From: Dryocola sp051307055
Lineage (GTDB): Bacteria > Pseudomonadota > Gammaproteobacteria > Enterobacterales > Enterobacteriaceae
DNA: 64,000 nucleotides
Reading direction: 5' to 3'
Assembly (NCBI RefSeq): GCF_051307055.1
Contig: NZ_CP149994.1
Location: 1,550,001-1,614,000 of the forward strand
The notes beneath the pieces were generated by a model that worked only from the letters and a program-made list of their open reading frames with translations, searched no databases and was not told the DNA's origin. Below are positions 41,860 through 50,383 of this stretch, one piece after another. Made by a program: the position numbers and the translations under genes. Numbering within the stretch: position 1 is the stretch's first letter; the number at the start of each line of letters is the position of its first letter.

Positions 41860-43110
41860 ATGGCCTTTTCTCAAGCGGTCAGCGGCCTGAATGCTGCGGC
41901 CACTAACCTGGACGTGATTGGCAACAACATCGCCAACTCCGCCACCTACGGCTTTAAAGCCGGCACCGCCTCTTTTGCCGATATGTTTGCCGGTTCTAAA
42001 GTAGGCCTGGGCGTGAAAGTTGCGGGTCTTACCCAGGACTTTAACGACGGCACTACCACCAATACCGGGCGCGGCCTGGACGTTGCTATCAGCCAGAACG
42101 GTTTCTTCCGCCTGGTGGATGACAACGGTTCCGTCTACTACAGCCGTAACGGCCAGTTCAAACTGGATGAAAACCGCAACCTGGTCAACATGCAGGGCAT
42201 GCAGCTGACCGGCTACCCGGCAACCGGCACCCCGCCGACTATCCAGCAGGGCGCAAACCCGGTTGGGCTGTCTGTACCGAACACGCTGATGGCGGCTAAA
42301 ACAACCACCAGCGCCGCCATGCAGATCAACCTGAACTCTACTGACAGCGTTCCGTCGAAAGATTTTGATGTCACTGATTCAGAATCTTACAACAAGAAAG
42401 GCTCCGTCACCGTCTATGACAGCCAGGGCAACGCCCATGACATGAACGTTTATTACGTGAAAAATTCGGATAACGCCTGGCAGGTCTATACCCAGGACTC
42501 ATCCGTTGCTGGTGATACGGCGAAGTCAGCAGGCTTCATGCGATTTGATACAAATGGATCGTTTTTAGGGATCAGCGCGACGGCGACAGAAGCGGCTCCT
42601 GTTGCACCTGCTGCCTGGCCAACCCAGATCTCTGTCACTACGAGAGCGACTAACGGCGCAACTGCGTCAACCTTCGATCTCAGTTTCCTGAACTCCATGC
42701 AGCAGAACACCGGCTCGAACAACATCGTGGCAACCAGCCAGGATGGTTACAAGCCCGGCGACCTGGTGAGCTATCAGATCAACGACGACGGTACCGTAGT
42801 AGGCAACTACTCCAACGAACAGACCCAGGTGCTGGGCCAGATCGTGCTGTCTAACTTTGCCAACCCGGAAGGGCTGGCGTCCCAGGGCGACAACGTCTGG
42901 GCCGCGACCAACTCCTCAGGCGTTGCGCTGCTGGGCACTGCGGGTACAGGTAACTTCGGTTCCCTGACCAACGGCGCGCTGGAGTCCTCCAACGTCGATT
43001 TGAGTAAAGAGCTGGTGAACATGATTGTCGCGCAGCGTAACTATCAGTCGAACGCGCAGACCATCAAAACCCAGGATCAGATCCTCAACACTCTGGTTAA
43101 CCTGCGCTAA
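41860..43110 (+). CDS. flgE: Flagellar hook protein FlgE
   Basis: A 416-residue hook subunit. The conserved N-terminus (SGLNAAATNLDVIGNNIANSATYGFK) and C-terminus (SSNVDLSKELVNMIVAQRNYQSNAQTIKTQDQILNTLVNLR) form the D0/D1 core. The middle is about 14 residues longer than E. coli FlgE. The segment encoded around 42500-42660 has composition unlike its surroundings, as expected for a variable surface domain. Confidence 0.95.
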   Translation: MAFSQAVSGLNAAATNLDVIGNNIANSATYGFKAGTASFADMFAGSKVGLGVKVAGLTQDFNDGTTTNTGRGLDVAISQNGFFRLVDDNGSVYYSRNGQFKLDENRNLVNMQGMQLTGYPATGTPPTIQQGANPVGLSVPNTLMAAKTTTSAAMQINLNSTDSVPSKDFDVTDSESYNKKGSVTVYDSQGNAHDMNVYYVKNSDNAWQVYTQDSSVAGDTAKSAGFMRFDTNGSFLGISATATEAAPVAPAAWPTQISVTTRATNGATASTFDLSFLNSMQQNTGSNNIVATSQDGYKPGDLVSYQINDDGTVVGNYSNEQTQVLGQIVLSNFANPEGLASQGDNVWAATNSSGVALLGTAGTGNFGSLTNGALESSNVDLSKELVNMIVAQRNYQSNAQTIKTQDQILNTLVNLR

Positions 43111-43130
43111 TCATCTGACGGGACGGCTTA

Positions 43131-43886
43131 ATGGATCACGCAATTTATACCGCCATGGGCGCGGCAAGTCAGACGCTGAATCAGCAGGCGGTGACGGCCA
43201 GCAACCTGGCAAACGCCTCCACGCCCGGCTTTCGCGCCCAGCTCAATGCCCTGCGCGCGGTACCGGTCGAAGGGCTATCAATGCCAACCCGTACGCTCGT
43301 TACCGCCTCGACTCCCGGGGCGGATATGAGCCAGGGGCAGCTTGATTACACCCAGCGCCCGCTGGACGTCGCCCTGCAGCAGGACGGCTGGCTGGCGGTA
43401 CAAACTGCGGACGGCGCCGAGGCCTATACCCGCAACGGTAACATGCAGGTGAGCCCGGGCGGCCAGCTGACCATCAACGGCCAGCCGGTGATGGGCGACG
43501 GCGGCCCGATTGCCGTCCCTGAAGGCGCCGAGATAACCATTGCCGCTGACGGGACGATTTCGTCACTCAATGCGGGCGACGCGCCTAATACCGTGGCGCC
43601 CATTGGCCGTCTGAAGTTAGTCAAGGCCACCGGCCAGGAAGTGGTTCGTGGCGATGACGGCTTCTTCCGCCTGAGTCAGACGGCGCAGGCCGCGCGTGGC
43701 GCAACCTTACAGAGCGACCCGACTATCAAGGTGATGCCGGGCGTGCTGGAAGGCAGCAACGTGAAGCCCGTGGAAGCAATGACCGACATGATCGCCAACG
43801 CCCGTCGCTTTGAGATGCAGATGAAGATGATCTCAAGCGTCGATGAAAATGAACAGCGTGCTAACCAACTGCTGTCGATGAGCTAA
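43131..43886 (+). CDS. flgF: Flagellar basal body rod protein FlgF
   Basis: A 251-residue proximal rod protein. The N-terminus (MGAASQTLNQQAVTASNLANASTPGFRAQLNAL) and C-terminus (GSNVKPVEAMTDMIANARRFEMQMKMISSVDENEQRANQLL) are family signatures. It lies 20 nt after flgE and 31 nt before flgG. Confidence 0.94.
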   Translation: MDHAIYTAMGAASQTLNQQAVTASNLANASTPGFRAQLNALRAVPVEGLSMPTRTLVTASTPGADMSQGQLDYTQRPLDVALQQDGWLAVQTADGAEAYTRNGNMQVSPGGQLTINGQPVMGDGGPIAVPEGAEITIAADGTISSLNAGDAPNTVAPIGRLKLVKATGQEVVRGDDGFFRLSQTAQAARGATLQSDPTIKVMPGVLEGSNVKPVEAMTDMIANARRFEMQMKMISSVDENEQRANQLLSMS

Positions 43887-43917
43887 GCGGCCGTCGCGTA
43901 ACTAACAGGAATTCAAC

Positions 43918-44700
43918 ATGATCAGCTCCTTATGGATCGCCAAAACGGGCCTTGACGCCCAGCAAACCAATATGGATGTGATTGCCAACAACCTGGCAAA
44001 CGTCTCCACCAACGGTTTTAAGCGTCAGCGCGCGGTATTTGAAGATCTGCTCTATCAGACCGTCCGTCAGCCGGGTGCGCAGTCTTCTGAGCAAACCACG
44101 CTGCCTTCCGGTCTGCAAATCGGTACCGGCGTTCGTCCGGTGGCGACCGAGCGTCTGCACAGCCAGGGTAACCTGTCCGAGACCAGCAACAGCAAAGACG
44201 TGGCGATTAAAGGCCAGGGCTTCTTCCAGGTACAGCTGCCGGATGGCTCAAGCGCCTATACGCGTGACGGCTCTTTCCAGGTTGACCAGAACGGCCAGTT
44301 GGTTACCGCAGGCGGTTTCCAGGTTCAGCCGGCGATCACTATCCCGGCTAACGCCCTGACCATCACCGTCGGACGTGACGGTATCGTGAGCGTGACCCAG
44401 CAGGGCCAGGCGCAGCCGGTGCAGGTAGGCCAGCTTAACCTGACCACCTTTATGAACGACACCGGTCTGGAAAGCCTCGGTGAAAACCTGTATGCCGAAA
44501 CCCAGTCGTCCGGTACGCCAAATGAAAGTACGCCGGGGCTGAACGGAGCAGGGCTGTTGTATCAGGGGTATGTCGAAACCTCTAACGTGAACGTCGCTGA
44601 AGAGCTGGTGAATATGATCCAGGTTCAGCGCGCCTATGAAATCAACAGTAAAGCGGTCTCTACCACAGACCAGATGCTGCAAAAACTGACGCAACTGTAA
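43918..44700 (+). CDS. flgG: Flagellar distal rod protein FlgG
   Basis: A 260-residue distal rod subunit, the same length as E. coli FlgG. SSLWIAKTGLDAQQTNMDVIANNLANVSTNGFKRQRAVFEDLLYQ and the C-terminal YVETSNVNVAEELVNMIQVQRAYEINSKAVSTTDQML are nearly invariant in enterics. A GC-rich hairpin (44708-44728) separates it from flgH. Confidence 0.96.
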   Translation: MISSLWIAKTGLDAQQTNMDVIANNLANVSTNGFKRQRAVFEDLLYQTVRQPGAQSSEQTTLPSGLQIGTGVRPVATERLHSQGNLSETSNSKDVAIKGQGFFQVQLPDGSSAYTRDGSFQVDQNGQLVTAGGFQVQPAITIPANALTITVGRDGIVSVTQQGQAQPVQVGQLNLTTFMNDTGLESLGENLYAETQSSGTPNESTPGLNGAGLLYQGYVETSNVNVAEELVNMIQVQRAYEINSKAVSTTDQMLQKLTQL

Positions 44701-44707
44701 GACGTTT

Positions 44708-44728
44708 GCCGGCGCGTGCGCGCGCCGG
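44708..44728 (+). other. GC-rich intercistronic hairpin between flgG and flgH
   Basis: GCCGGCGCG pairs with CGCGCCGGC across a very short loop. No T tract follows, so it is more likely an mRNA stability or processing element than a terminator. Confidence 0.5.
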
Positions 44729-44744
44729 CTGCTGAGACCTGAAG

Positions 44745-45449
44745 ATGAAAGCAATGCAAAAACCTATGGTACTTCGTCCTGTCGTGATGTGTCTGGTGCT
44801 GGCGACAAGCGGCTGCGCCCTGATACCCACCAAACCTCTGGTTGAAGGGGCAACGACTGCCCAGCCGGTGCCCGGACCTGCGCCCGTGATCAACGGATCT
44901 ATTTTCCAGACCGCGCAACCCGTGAACTACGGTTATCAACCGCTGTTTGAAGATCGTCGTCCGCGTAACGTAGGGGATACGTTGACCATCCAGCTTCAGG
45001 AAAACGTCAGCGCGAGCAAAAGCTCGTCGGCTAACGCCAGCCGCGACGGCAAAACCAACTTCGGCCTGGACGTCACGCCTCGTTACCTCGAAGGGCTGTT
45101 TGGCAACGATCGCGCCGCGATTGACGCCTCCGGCGGCAACACCTTTAGCGGTAAAGGCGGCGCGAACGCCAGCAATACCTTCAGCGGCACATTGACCGTC
45201 ACGGTCGATCAGGTGCTGGCTAACGGCAACCTGCACGTGGTGGGCGAAAAACAGATCGCCATCAATCAGGGTACCGAATTCATTCGCTTCTCAGGCGTGG
45301 TTAACCCGCGCACGATCAGCGGCAGCAATACCGTGGCATCCACCCAGGTGGCAGATGCCCGTATCGAATATGTCGGTAACGGCTATATCAATGAAGCGCA
45401 GAACATGGGTTGGCTGCAGCGCTTCTTCCTTAATTTATCGCCGATGTAA
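44745..45449 (+). CDS. flgH: Flagellar L-ring lipoprotein FlgH
   Basis: A 234-residue outer membrane lipoprotein forming the L ring. The lipobox is TSGC, about residue 23. The mature sequence from EGATTAQPVPGPAPVINGSIF to the C-terminal GWLQRFFLNLSPM is near-identical to E. coli. ATG 44754 (MQKP) would match the E. coli start better and give 231 residues; neither start has a strong Shine-Dalgarno. Confidence 0.94.
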   Translation: MKAMQKPMVLRPVVMCLVLATSGCALIPTKPLVEGATTAQPVPGPAPVINGSIFQTAQPVNYGYQPLFEDRRPRNVGDTLTIQLQENVSASKSSSANASRDGKTNFGLDVTPRYLEGLFGNDRAAIDASGGNTFSGKGGANASNTFSGTLTVTVDQVLANGNLHVVGEKQIAINQGTEFIRFSGVVNPRTISGSNTVASTQVADARIEYVGNGYINEAQNMGWLQRFFLNLSPM

Positions 45450-45461
45450 GCGAGGGGTATC

Positions 45462-46556
45462 ATGGTCAAATATTTATTCGCAGTGCTGATGCTGATGTCA
45501 TCACTAGCCCAGGCCGAGCGTATCCGTGACCTGACCAGCGTGCAGGGCGTGCGTGAAAACTCCCTGATTGGCTACGGTCTGGTGGTGGGCCTTGATGGCA
45601 CCGGCGACCAGACAACGCAGACGCCTTTTACCACGCAAAGCCTGAACAACATGCTTTCGCAGATGGGGATCACCGTGCCGGCCGGCACCAACATGCAGCT
45701 TAAGAACGTTGCCGCCGTTATGGTGACGGCGAAGTATCCTGCCTTTGCGCGCTCCGGACAGAATATCGACGTTGTCGTTTCTTCTATGGGTAACGCCAAA
45801 AGCCTGCGCGGCGGTACGCTGCTGATGACCCCGATGAAAGGGGTGGATAACCAGGTTTATGCGCTGGCGCAGGGTAACATTCTGGTCGGCGGCGCGGGCG
45901 CGGCTGCGGGAGGAAGCAGCGTGCAGGTGAACCAGCTTAACGGTGGACGCATCACCAACGGCGCGGTTATCGAGCGTGAGCTGCCGGGCACCTTCGGCCA
46001 GGGCAACGTGATTAATCTGCAGCTGAACGATGATGATTTCACCCTCGCTCAGCAAATCACCGACACCATTAACCGTTCCCGCGGCTACGGCAGCGCTTCC
46101 GCGCTGGATGCCCGCACGATTCAGATTCGCGTCCCGAGCGGCAACAGCTCGCAGGTGCGTTTACTGGCGGATATCCAGAACCTTGAGGTCAACGTAGCGG
46201 TTCAGGATGCGAAGGTCATTATCAACTCCCGTACCGGCTCGGTGGTGATGAACCGCGAAGTGACGCTGGACAGCTGCGCCATCGCGCAGGGGAACCTCTC
46301 CGTCACCGTGAACCGTCAGAATCAGGTCAGCCAGCCGGATACGCCATTTGGCGGCGGGCAGACCGTCGTCACGCCGCAAACGCAGATCGATTTACGCCAG
46401 AGCGGCGGAGCGCTTCAGCGCGTAAACTCCAGCGCCAACCTCAATAACGTGGTGCGTGCGCTCAATACCCTTGGCGCGACGCCGATGGAGCTGATGTCGA
46501 TTCTGCAGTCCATGCAAAGCGCGGGATGCCTGCGTGCGAAAGTGGAAATCATCTGA
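45462..46556 (+). CDS. flgI: Flagellar P-ring protein FlgI
   Basis: A 364-residue periplasmic protein that assembles the P ring in the peptidoglycan layer with the help of FlgA. A signal peptide (LFAVLMLMSSLAQA) is followed by ERIRDLTSVQGVRENSLIGYGLVVGLDGTGDQT. The C-terminus keeps the LMSILQSMQSAGCLRAKVEII signature with its Cys. It overlaps flgJ by 1 nt. Confidence 0.95.
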   Translation: MVKYLFAVLMLMSSLAQAERIRDLTSVQGVRENSLIGYGLVVGLDGTGDQTTQTPFTTQSLNNMLSQMGITVPAGTNMQLKNVAAVMVTAKYPAFARSGQNIDVVVSSMGNAKSLRGGTLLMTPMKGVDNQVYALAQGNILVGGAGAAAGGSSVQVNQLNGGRITNGAVIERELPGTFGQGNVINLQLNDDDFTLAQQITDTINRSRGYGSASALDARTIQIRVPSGNSSQVRLLADIQNLEVNVAVQDAKVIINSRTGSVVMNREVTLDSCAIAQGNLSVTVNRQNQVSQPDTPFGGGQTVVTPQTQIDLRQSGGALQRVNSSANLNNVVRALNTLGATPMELMSILQSMQSAGCLRAKVEII

Positions 46557-47497
46557 TGCTCAACGATACCCAGTCACTGGCAAATGCCGCGTGGGATGCA
46601 GGTTCCCTTAATGAGCTAAAAGCGAAGGCCGGGCAGGATCCAAAGGGCAACCTGAAGTCGGTTGCCCGCCAGGTGGAAGGGATGTTCGTGCAGATGATGC
46701 TGAAAAGCATGCGTGAGGCGCTGCCGAAAGATGGCATTTTCAGCAGCGATCAGTCGCGCATGTATACCAGTATGTATGACCAGCAGATCGCGCAGCAGCT
46801 CAGCGCCAAAGGGCTGGGGCTTGCGGATATGATGGTCAAGCAGATGGGGGAAAACGCCGACCCGTCGGAAGAGGCGGGCAGGGTGCCGATGAAGTTTGAT
46901 TTGCCGACGGTGACCAGCTTCCAGAATCAAACGCTCACCCAGATGGTGCGCCAGGCCATCCCCAAAGCGCCTTCTAATGAAGAGCCGCTGAGCGGTGATA
47001 GCAAAGACTTCCTCGCGCAGCTTTCGCTTCCGGCGCGCCTGGCGAGCGAACAAAGCGGTATTCCGCATCACCTGATTCTGGCGCAGGCCGCGCTGGAGTC
47101 CGGCTGGGGCCAGCGACAAATTCTCACCGCTAACGGCGAGCCGAGTTTCAACATCTTTGGCGTGAAGGCGACTTCCAGCTGGAAGGGACCGGTGACGGAA
47201 ATTACCACCACCGAATTCGAAAACGGCGAGTCGAAGAAGGTTAAAGCCAAATTCCGCGTATACGGCTCGTACCTTGAAGCGCTCTCCGACTACGTGGGGA
47301 TGCTGACCCGCAACCCGCGCTACGCCGCCGTGACCAATGCCAGCACGCCAGAGCAGGGCGCTCAGGCATTGCAAAAAGCCGGTTATGCCACCGATCCGAA
47401 CTACGCGCGCAAGCTTACGGGCATGATTCAGCAGATGAAAGCCATGAGCGATAAAGTCGCTAAAGCCTATAACAACGATCTGTCAAATTTGTTCTGA
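46556..47497 (+). CDS. flgJ: Flagellar rod cap / peptidoglycan hydrolase FlgJ
   Basis: A 313-residue dual-domain protein. Residues 1 to about 150 are the rod-capping scaffold (VARQVEGMFVQMMLKSMREALPKDG). About 155-313 is a glucosaminidase/muramidase domain that opens peptidoglycan for the rod, with the catalytic Glu in AALESGWGQ (about 181). The ATG overlaps the flgI TGA, and the length equals E. coli FlgJ. The longer frame from 46526 inside flgI is not needed. Confidence 0.95.
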   Translation: MLNDTQSLANAAWDAGSLNELKAKAGQDPKGNLKSVARQVEGMFVQMMLKSMREALPKDGIFSSDQSRMYTSMYDQQIAQQLSAKGLGLADMMVKQMGENADPSEEAGRVPMKFDLPTVTSFQNQTLTQMVRQAIPKAPSNEEPLSGDSKDFLAQLSLPARLASEQSGIPHHLILAQAALESGWGQRQILTANGEPSFNIFGVKATSSWKGPVTEITTTEFENGESKKVKAKFRVYGSYLEALSDYVGMLTRNPRYAAVTNASTPEQGAQALQKAGYATDPNYARKLTGMIQQMKAMSDKVAKAYNNDLSNLF

Positions 47498-47503
47498 TTA
47501 AAC

Positions 47504-47530
47504 TCAAGTCCTGCGCTGGGCTGCCGATAC
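47504..47530 (+). promoter_or_regulatory. Sigma-28 (FliA) promoter of flgKL
   Basis: TCAAGTCC (47504-47511), 11 nt, then GCCGATAC (47523-47530) closely fits the FliA consensus. It lies 41 nt before the flgK ATG, consistent with class III expression of flgKL. Confidence 0.88.
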
Positions 47531-47571
47531 TACTCGACAGACCCGTGACAATATGTGCTTAAGGAACCTTC

Positions 47572-49230
47572 ATGTCCAGTAGCCTGATTAACAGTGCCAT
47601 GAGTGGCCTGAGTGCTGCTCAGGCGGCACTGAATACCGTCAGTAATAACATTTCGAACTATAACGTGGACGGCTATACCCGTCAGACAACGGTGCTGGCA
47701 CAGTCGAAAAGCACGCTCGGCGCCGGCGGCTACGTGGGCAACGGTGTGTACGTAAGCGGCGTGCAGCGTGAATATGATGCGTTTATCACCAACCAGCTTC
47801 GGGCGGCGCAAACGCAAAATAGCGGTTTGACGACGCAGTATCAGCAGATGTCCAAAATTGACGACATGCTCTCCGGCACCACTAACTCGCTGGCTACCAC
47901 CCTGCAGGACTTTTTCTCCAGCATGCAGACGCTGGTGAGCAATGCCGAAGACCCGGCTGCCCGTCAGGCGCTGCTGGGAAAAGCGGATGGTCTGGTAAAC
48001 CAGTTTAAGGTGACCGATCAGTACCTCCGCGATCAGGATAAACAGGTAAACCTGTCTGTCAGCAGCAGCGTCGATCAAATCAACACCTACGCAAGCCAGA
48101 TAGCCAACCTTAACGATCAGATCTCACGCCTGAAAGGCGCGGGAGCAGGCGCTTCGCCAAACGATCTGCTCGATCAGCGCGATCAGCTGGTCAGCGAACT
48201 GAACCAGATAGTGGGTGTGGAAGTCAGCGTGCAGGACGGCGGGACTTACAACGTATCCATCGCCAACGGGCTTAATCTGGTCCAGGGCAGCACGGCTAAC
48301 CAGCTGGCGGCCGTATCGTCCAGCGCCGACCCTTCACGGACTACCGTTGCCTATGTCGATAAAGTTTCCGGCGCCACTGAAATCCCGGAAAGCCAGCTAA
48401 CCAGCGGTTCGCTGGGCGGAGTATTAACCTTCCGCTCGCAGGATCTGGATAGCGCGCGTAACCGCCTGGGACAGCTTGCATACTCTTTTGCGGACTCTTT
48501 TAACCAGGTGCATGCCGAGGGTTATGATGCCAACGGCGCTAAAGGAGAAGACTTCTTTACCGTAGGCAAGCCAGCAGTGCTGAGCAACAGTAATAATCCG
48601 ACCAAAACAACGCTTGCCGCCAGCATCACCGACAGCTCGAAGGTGCAGGCCAGCGATTATAAAGTTGTCTATGACGGTTCAGACTGGCAGGTAACACGTC
48701 TGTCGGACAACGCGAAAATCACTGCTAAAACCACCACAGACGGTGATGGCAACGTTACCGATCTTGAGTTTGACGGCCTGAAAATAGGCGTTAACGGCAC
48801 GGCAGAAAAGAACGACACCTTTACCATCAAGCCGGTAGCAAACGCCGTGGTGAATATGGGCGTGGCCATCAGCGACGAAAGCAAACTTGCCCTGGCGAGC
48901 GACCCGGACGCTGGCGACAGCGATAACCGCAACGCGCAGGCTTTGCTGGATTTGCAGAGTGCAAAAAAGGTGGGCGGCAATAAATCCTTTAACGATGCCT
49001 ATGCAAGCATCGTCAGCGACGTGGGCAACAAAACAGCCAGTCTGAAAGTCACCAGCACCACGCAGACCAACGTTGTTACCCAGCTTAGCAACCAGCAGCA
49101 GTCTGTTTCCGGGGTTAACCTGGATGAAGAGTACGGCAACTTACAGCGTTACCAGCAGTACTATCTGGCTAACGCGCAGGTTCTGAAAACGGCATCAAGC
49201 ATGTTTGATGCGCTGCTGGCAATTCGATAA
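47572..49230 (+). CDS. flgK: Flagellar hook-filament junction protein FlgK (HAP1)
   Basis: A 552-residue junction protein. The D0/D1 ends are conserved: SLINSAMSGLSAAQAALNTVSNNISNYNVDGYTRQTTV at the start and VSGVNLDEEYGNLQRYQQYYLANAQVLKTASSMFDALLAIR at the end. The middle, especially about 340-430, is the variable surface domain. FlgN is its export chaperone. Confidence 0.95.
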   Translation: MSSSLINSAMSGLSAAQAALNTVSNNISNYNVDGYTRQTTVLAQSKSTLGAGGYVGNGVYVSGVQREYDAFITNQLRAAQTQNSGLTTQYQQMSKIDDMLSGTTNSLATTLQDFFSSMQTLVSNAEDPAARQALLGKADGLVNQFKVTDQYLRDQDKQVNLSVSSSVDQINTYASQIANLNDQISRLKGAGAGASPNDLLDQRDQLVSELNQIVGVEVSVQDGGTYNVSIANGLNLVQGSTANQLAAVSSSADPSRTTVAYVDKVSGATEIPESQLTSGSLGGVLTFRSQDLDSARNRLGQLAYSFADSFNQVHAEGYDANGAKGEDFFTVGKPAVLSNSNNPTKTTLAASITDSSKVQASDYKVVYDGSDWQVTRLSDNAKITAKTTTDGDGNVTDLEFDGLKIGVNGTAEKNDTFTIKPVANAVVNMGVAISDESKLALASDPDAGDSDNRNAQALLDLQSAKKVGGNKSFNDAYASIVSDVGNKTASLKVTSTTQTNVVTQLSNQQQSVSGVNLDEEYGNLQRYQQYYLANAQVLKTASSMFDALLAIR

Positions 49231-49244
49231 CCGAGGGAAGTCGT

Positions 49245-50222
49245 ATGCGTATCAGTACCCAGATGATGTATGACCAGAACATGCGCGGCGTAACCAGCGC
49301 GCAGAGCGAGTGGCTGCGCTACGGCGAGCAGATGTCTACCGGCAAGCGTGTGACAAAGCCTTCTGACGATCCTATTGCCGCCTCACAGGCGGTGGTGCTG
49401 TCGCAGGCTCAGGCGCAGAACAGCCAGTATGCCACAGCGCGAACTTTTGCAACTCAGAAGGTCTCTCTTGAAGAGAACGTGCTAAGCCAGGTTACCACGG
49501 CTATCCAGTCTGCCCAGGAAAAAATTGTTTATGCCGGTAACGGCACGTTAAGTGACGATGACCGGGCTTCCCTGGCAACCGATCTGCAGGGTATCCGCGA
49601 TCAGATCCTTAACCTTGCCAACAGTACCGACGGCAACGGGCGCTATATTTTTGCCGGTTATAAAACAGATGCCGCACCCTATACCGAAAACGCAGGTCAG
49701 GTAGTTTACGGCGGTGGTGAGCAGGCGGTTACCCAATCTGTGGATGCGGCAAGGACCATGACCATCGGCCACACGGGTACAGAGATATTTGACCATATCA
49801 CCAGTAACGCCAAACCTGAGCCGGATGCAGCGGATGGTACAGCGACAGAAAGCGAAACTGACCTGTTTAAAATGCTGGATACTGCTATTGCCGCATTGAA
49901 TAAGCCTGCGGCGGAACTTGACGATGCCGACAAACAGGTGCTCAGTGATGTAATAGATAAAACTAACCGCGGGCTGAGTAACTCTCTGAACAATGTGCTG
50001 ACGGTGCGCTCTGAACTGGGGACCCAGTTAAGCGAACTGGAAAAACTTGATGCTTTAGGAAGCGATCGGGCATTGGGCCAGACGCAGCAAATGAGCGATT
50101 TGGTTGATGTCGACTGGAACTCAACCATCTCCTCCTACGTCATGCAGCAGGCGGCATTGCAGGCTTCTTATAAGGCCTTTAGCGACATGCAGGGCATGTC
50201 GCTGTTTCAGTTAAATAAATAA
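49245..50222 (+). CDS. flgL: Flagellar hook-filament junction protein FlgL (HAP3)
   Basis: A 325-residue junction protein linking FlgK to flagellin. RISTQMMYDQNMRGVTSAQSEWLRYGEQMSTGKRVTKPSDDPIAASQAV and the C-terminal VDWNSTISSYVMQQAALQASYKAFSDMQGMSLFQ are family signatures. The central part (about 185-245) is a little longer and more AT-rich than in E. coli. It follows flgK by 14 nt. Confidence 0.95.
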   Translation: MRISTQMMYDQNMRGVTSAQSEWLRYGEQMSTGKRVTKPSDDPIAASQAVVLSQAQAQNSQYATARTFATQKVSLEENVLSQVTTAIQSAQEKIVYAGNGTLSDDDRASLATDLQGIRDQILNLANSTDGNGRYIFAGYKTDAAPYTENAGQVVYGGGEQAVTQSVDAARTMTIGHTGTEIFDHITSNAKPEPDAADGTATESETDLFKMLDTAIAALNKPAAELDDADKQVLSDVIDKTNRGLSNSLNNVLTVRSELGTQLSELEKLDALGSDRALGQTQQMSDLVDVDWNSTISSYVMQQAALQASYKAFSDMQGMSLFQLNK

Positions 50223-50274
50223 AAAAGCTGGTTGAAAAGTTTGGGCGTGTCATGAAACTGGACACGCATCATGT

Positions 50275-50308
50275 GCCCACTTCCGCACCTCGGAGTGGGC
50301 TTTTTTTT
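50275..50308 (+). terminator. Rho-independent terminator after flgKL
   Basis: GCCCACTTCC pairs with GGAGTGGGC and is followed by eight T residues, about 50 nt past the flgL stop. Confidence 0.92.
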
Positions 50309-50340
50309 GCCCGCAACGGGGATAGATAGCGACATAAAAA

Positions 50341-50368
50341 AAGCCGGTCAGCTGCCTGACCGGCTTTT
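50341..50368 (-). terminator. Rho-independent terminator of rne
   Basis: On the minus strand AAGCCGGTCAG / CTGACCGGCTT with a 4-nt loop is followed by a T-rich tract, about 16 nt beyond the rne stop. Confidence 0.92.
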
Positions 50369-50383
50369 CATTATTGCCTGAGC

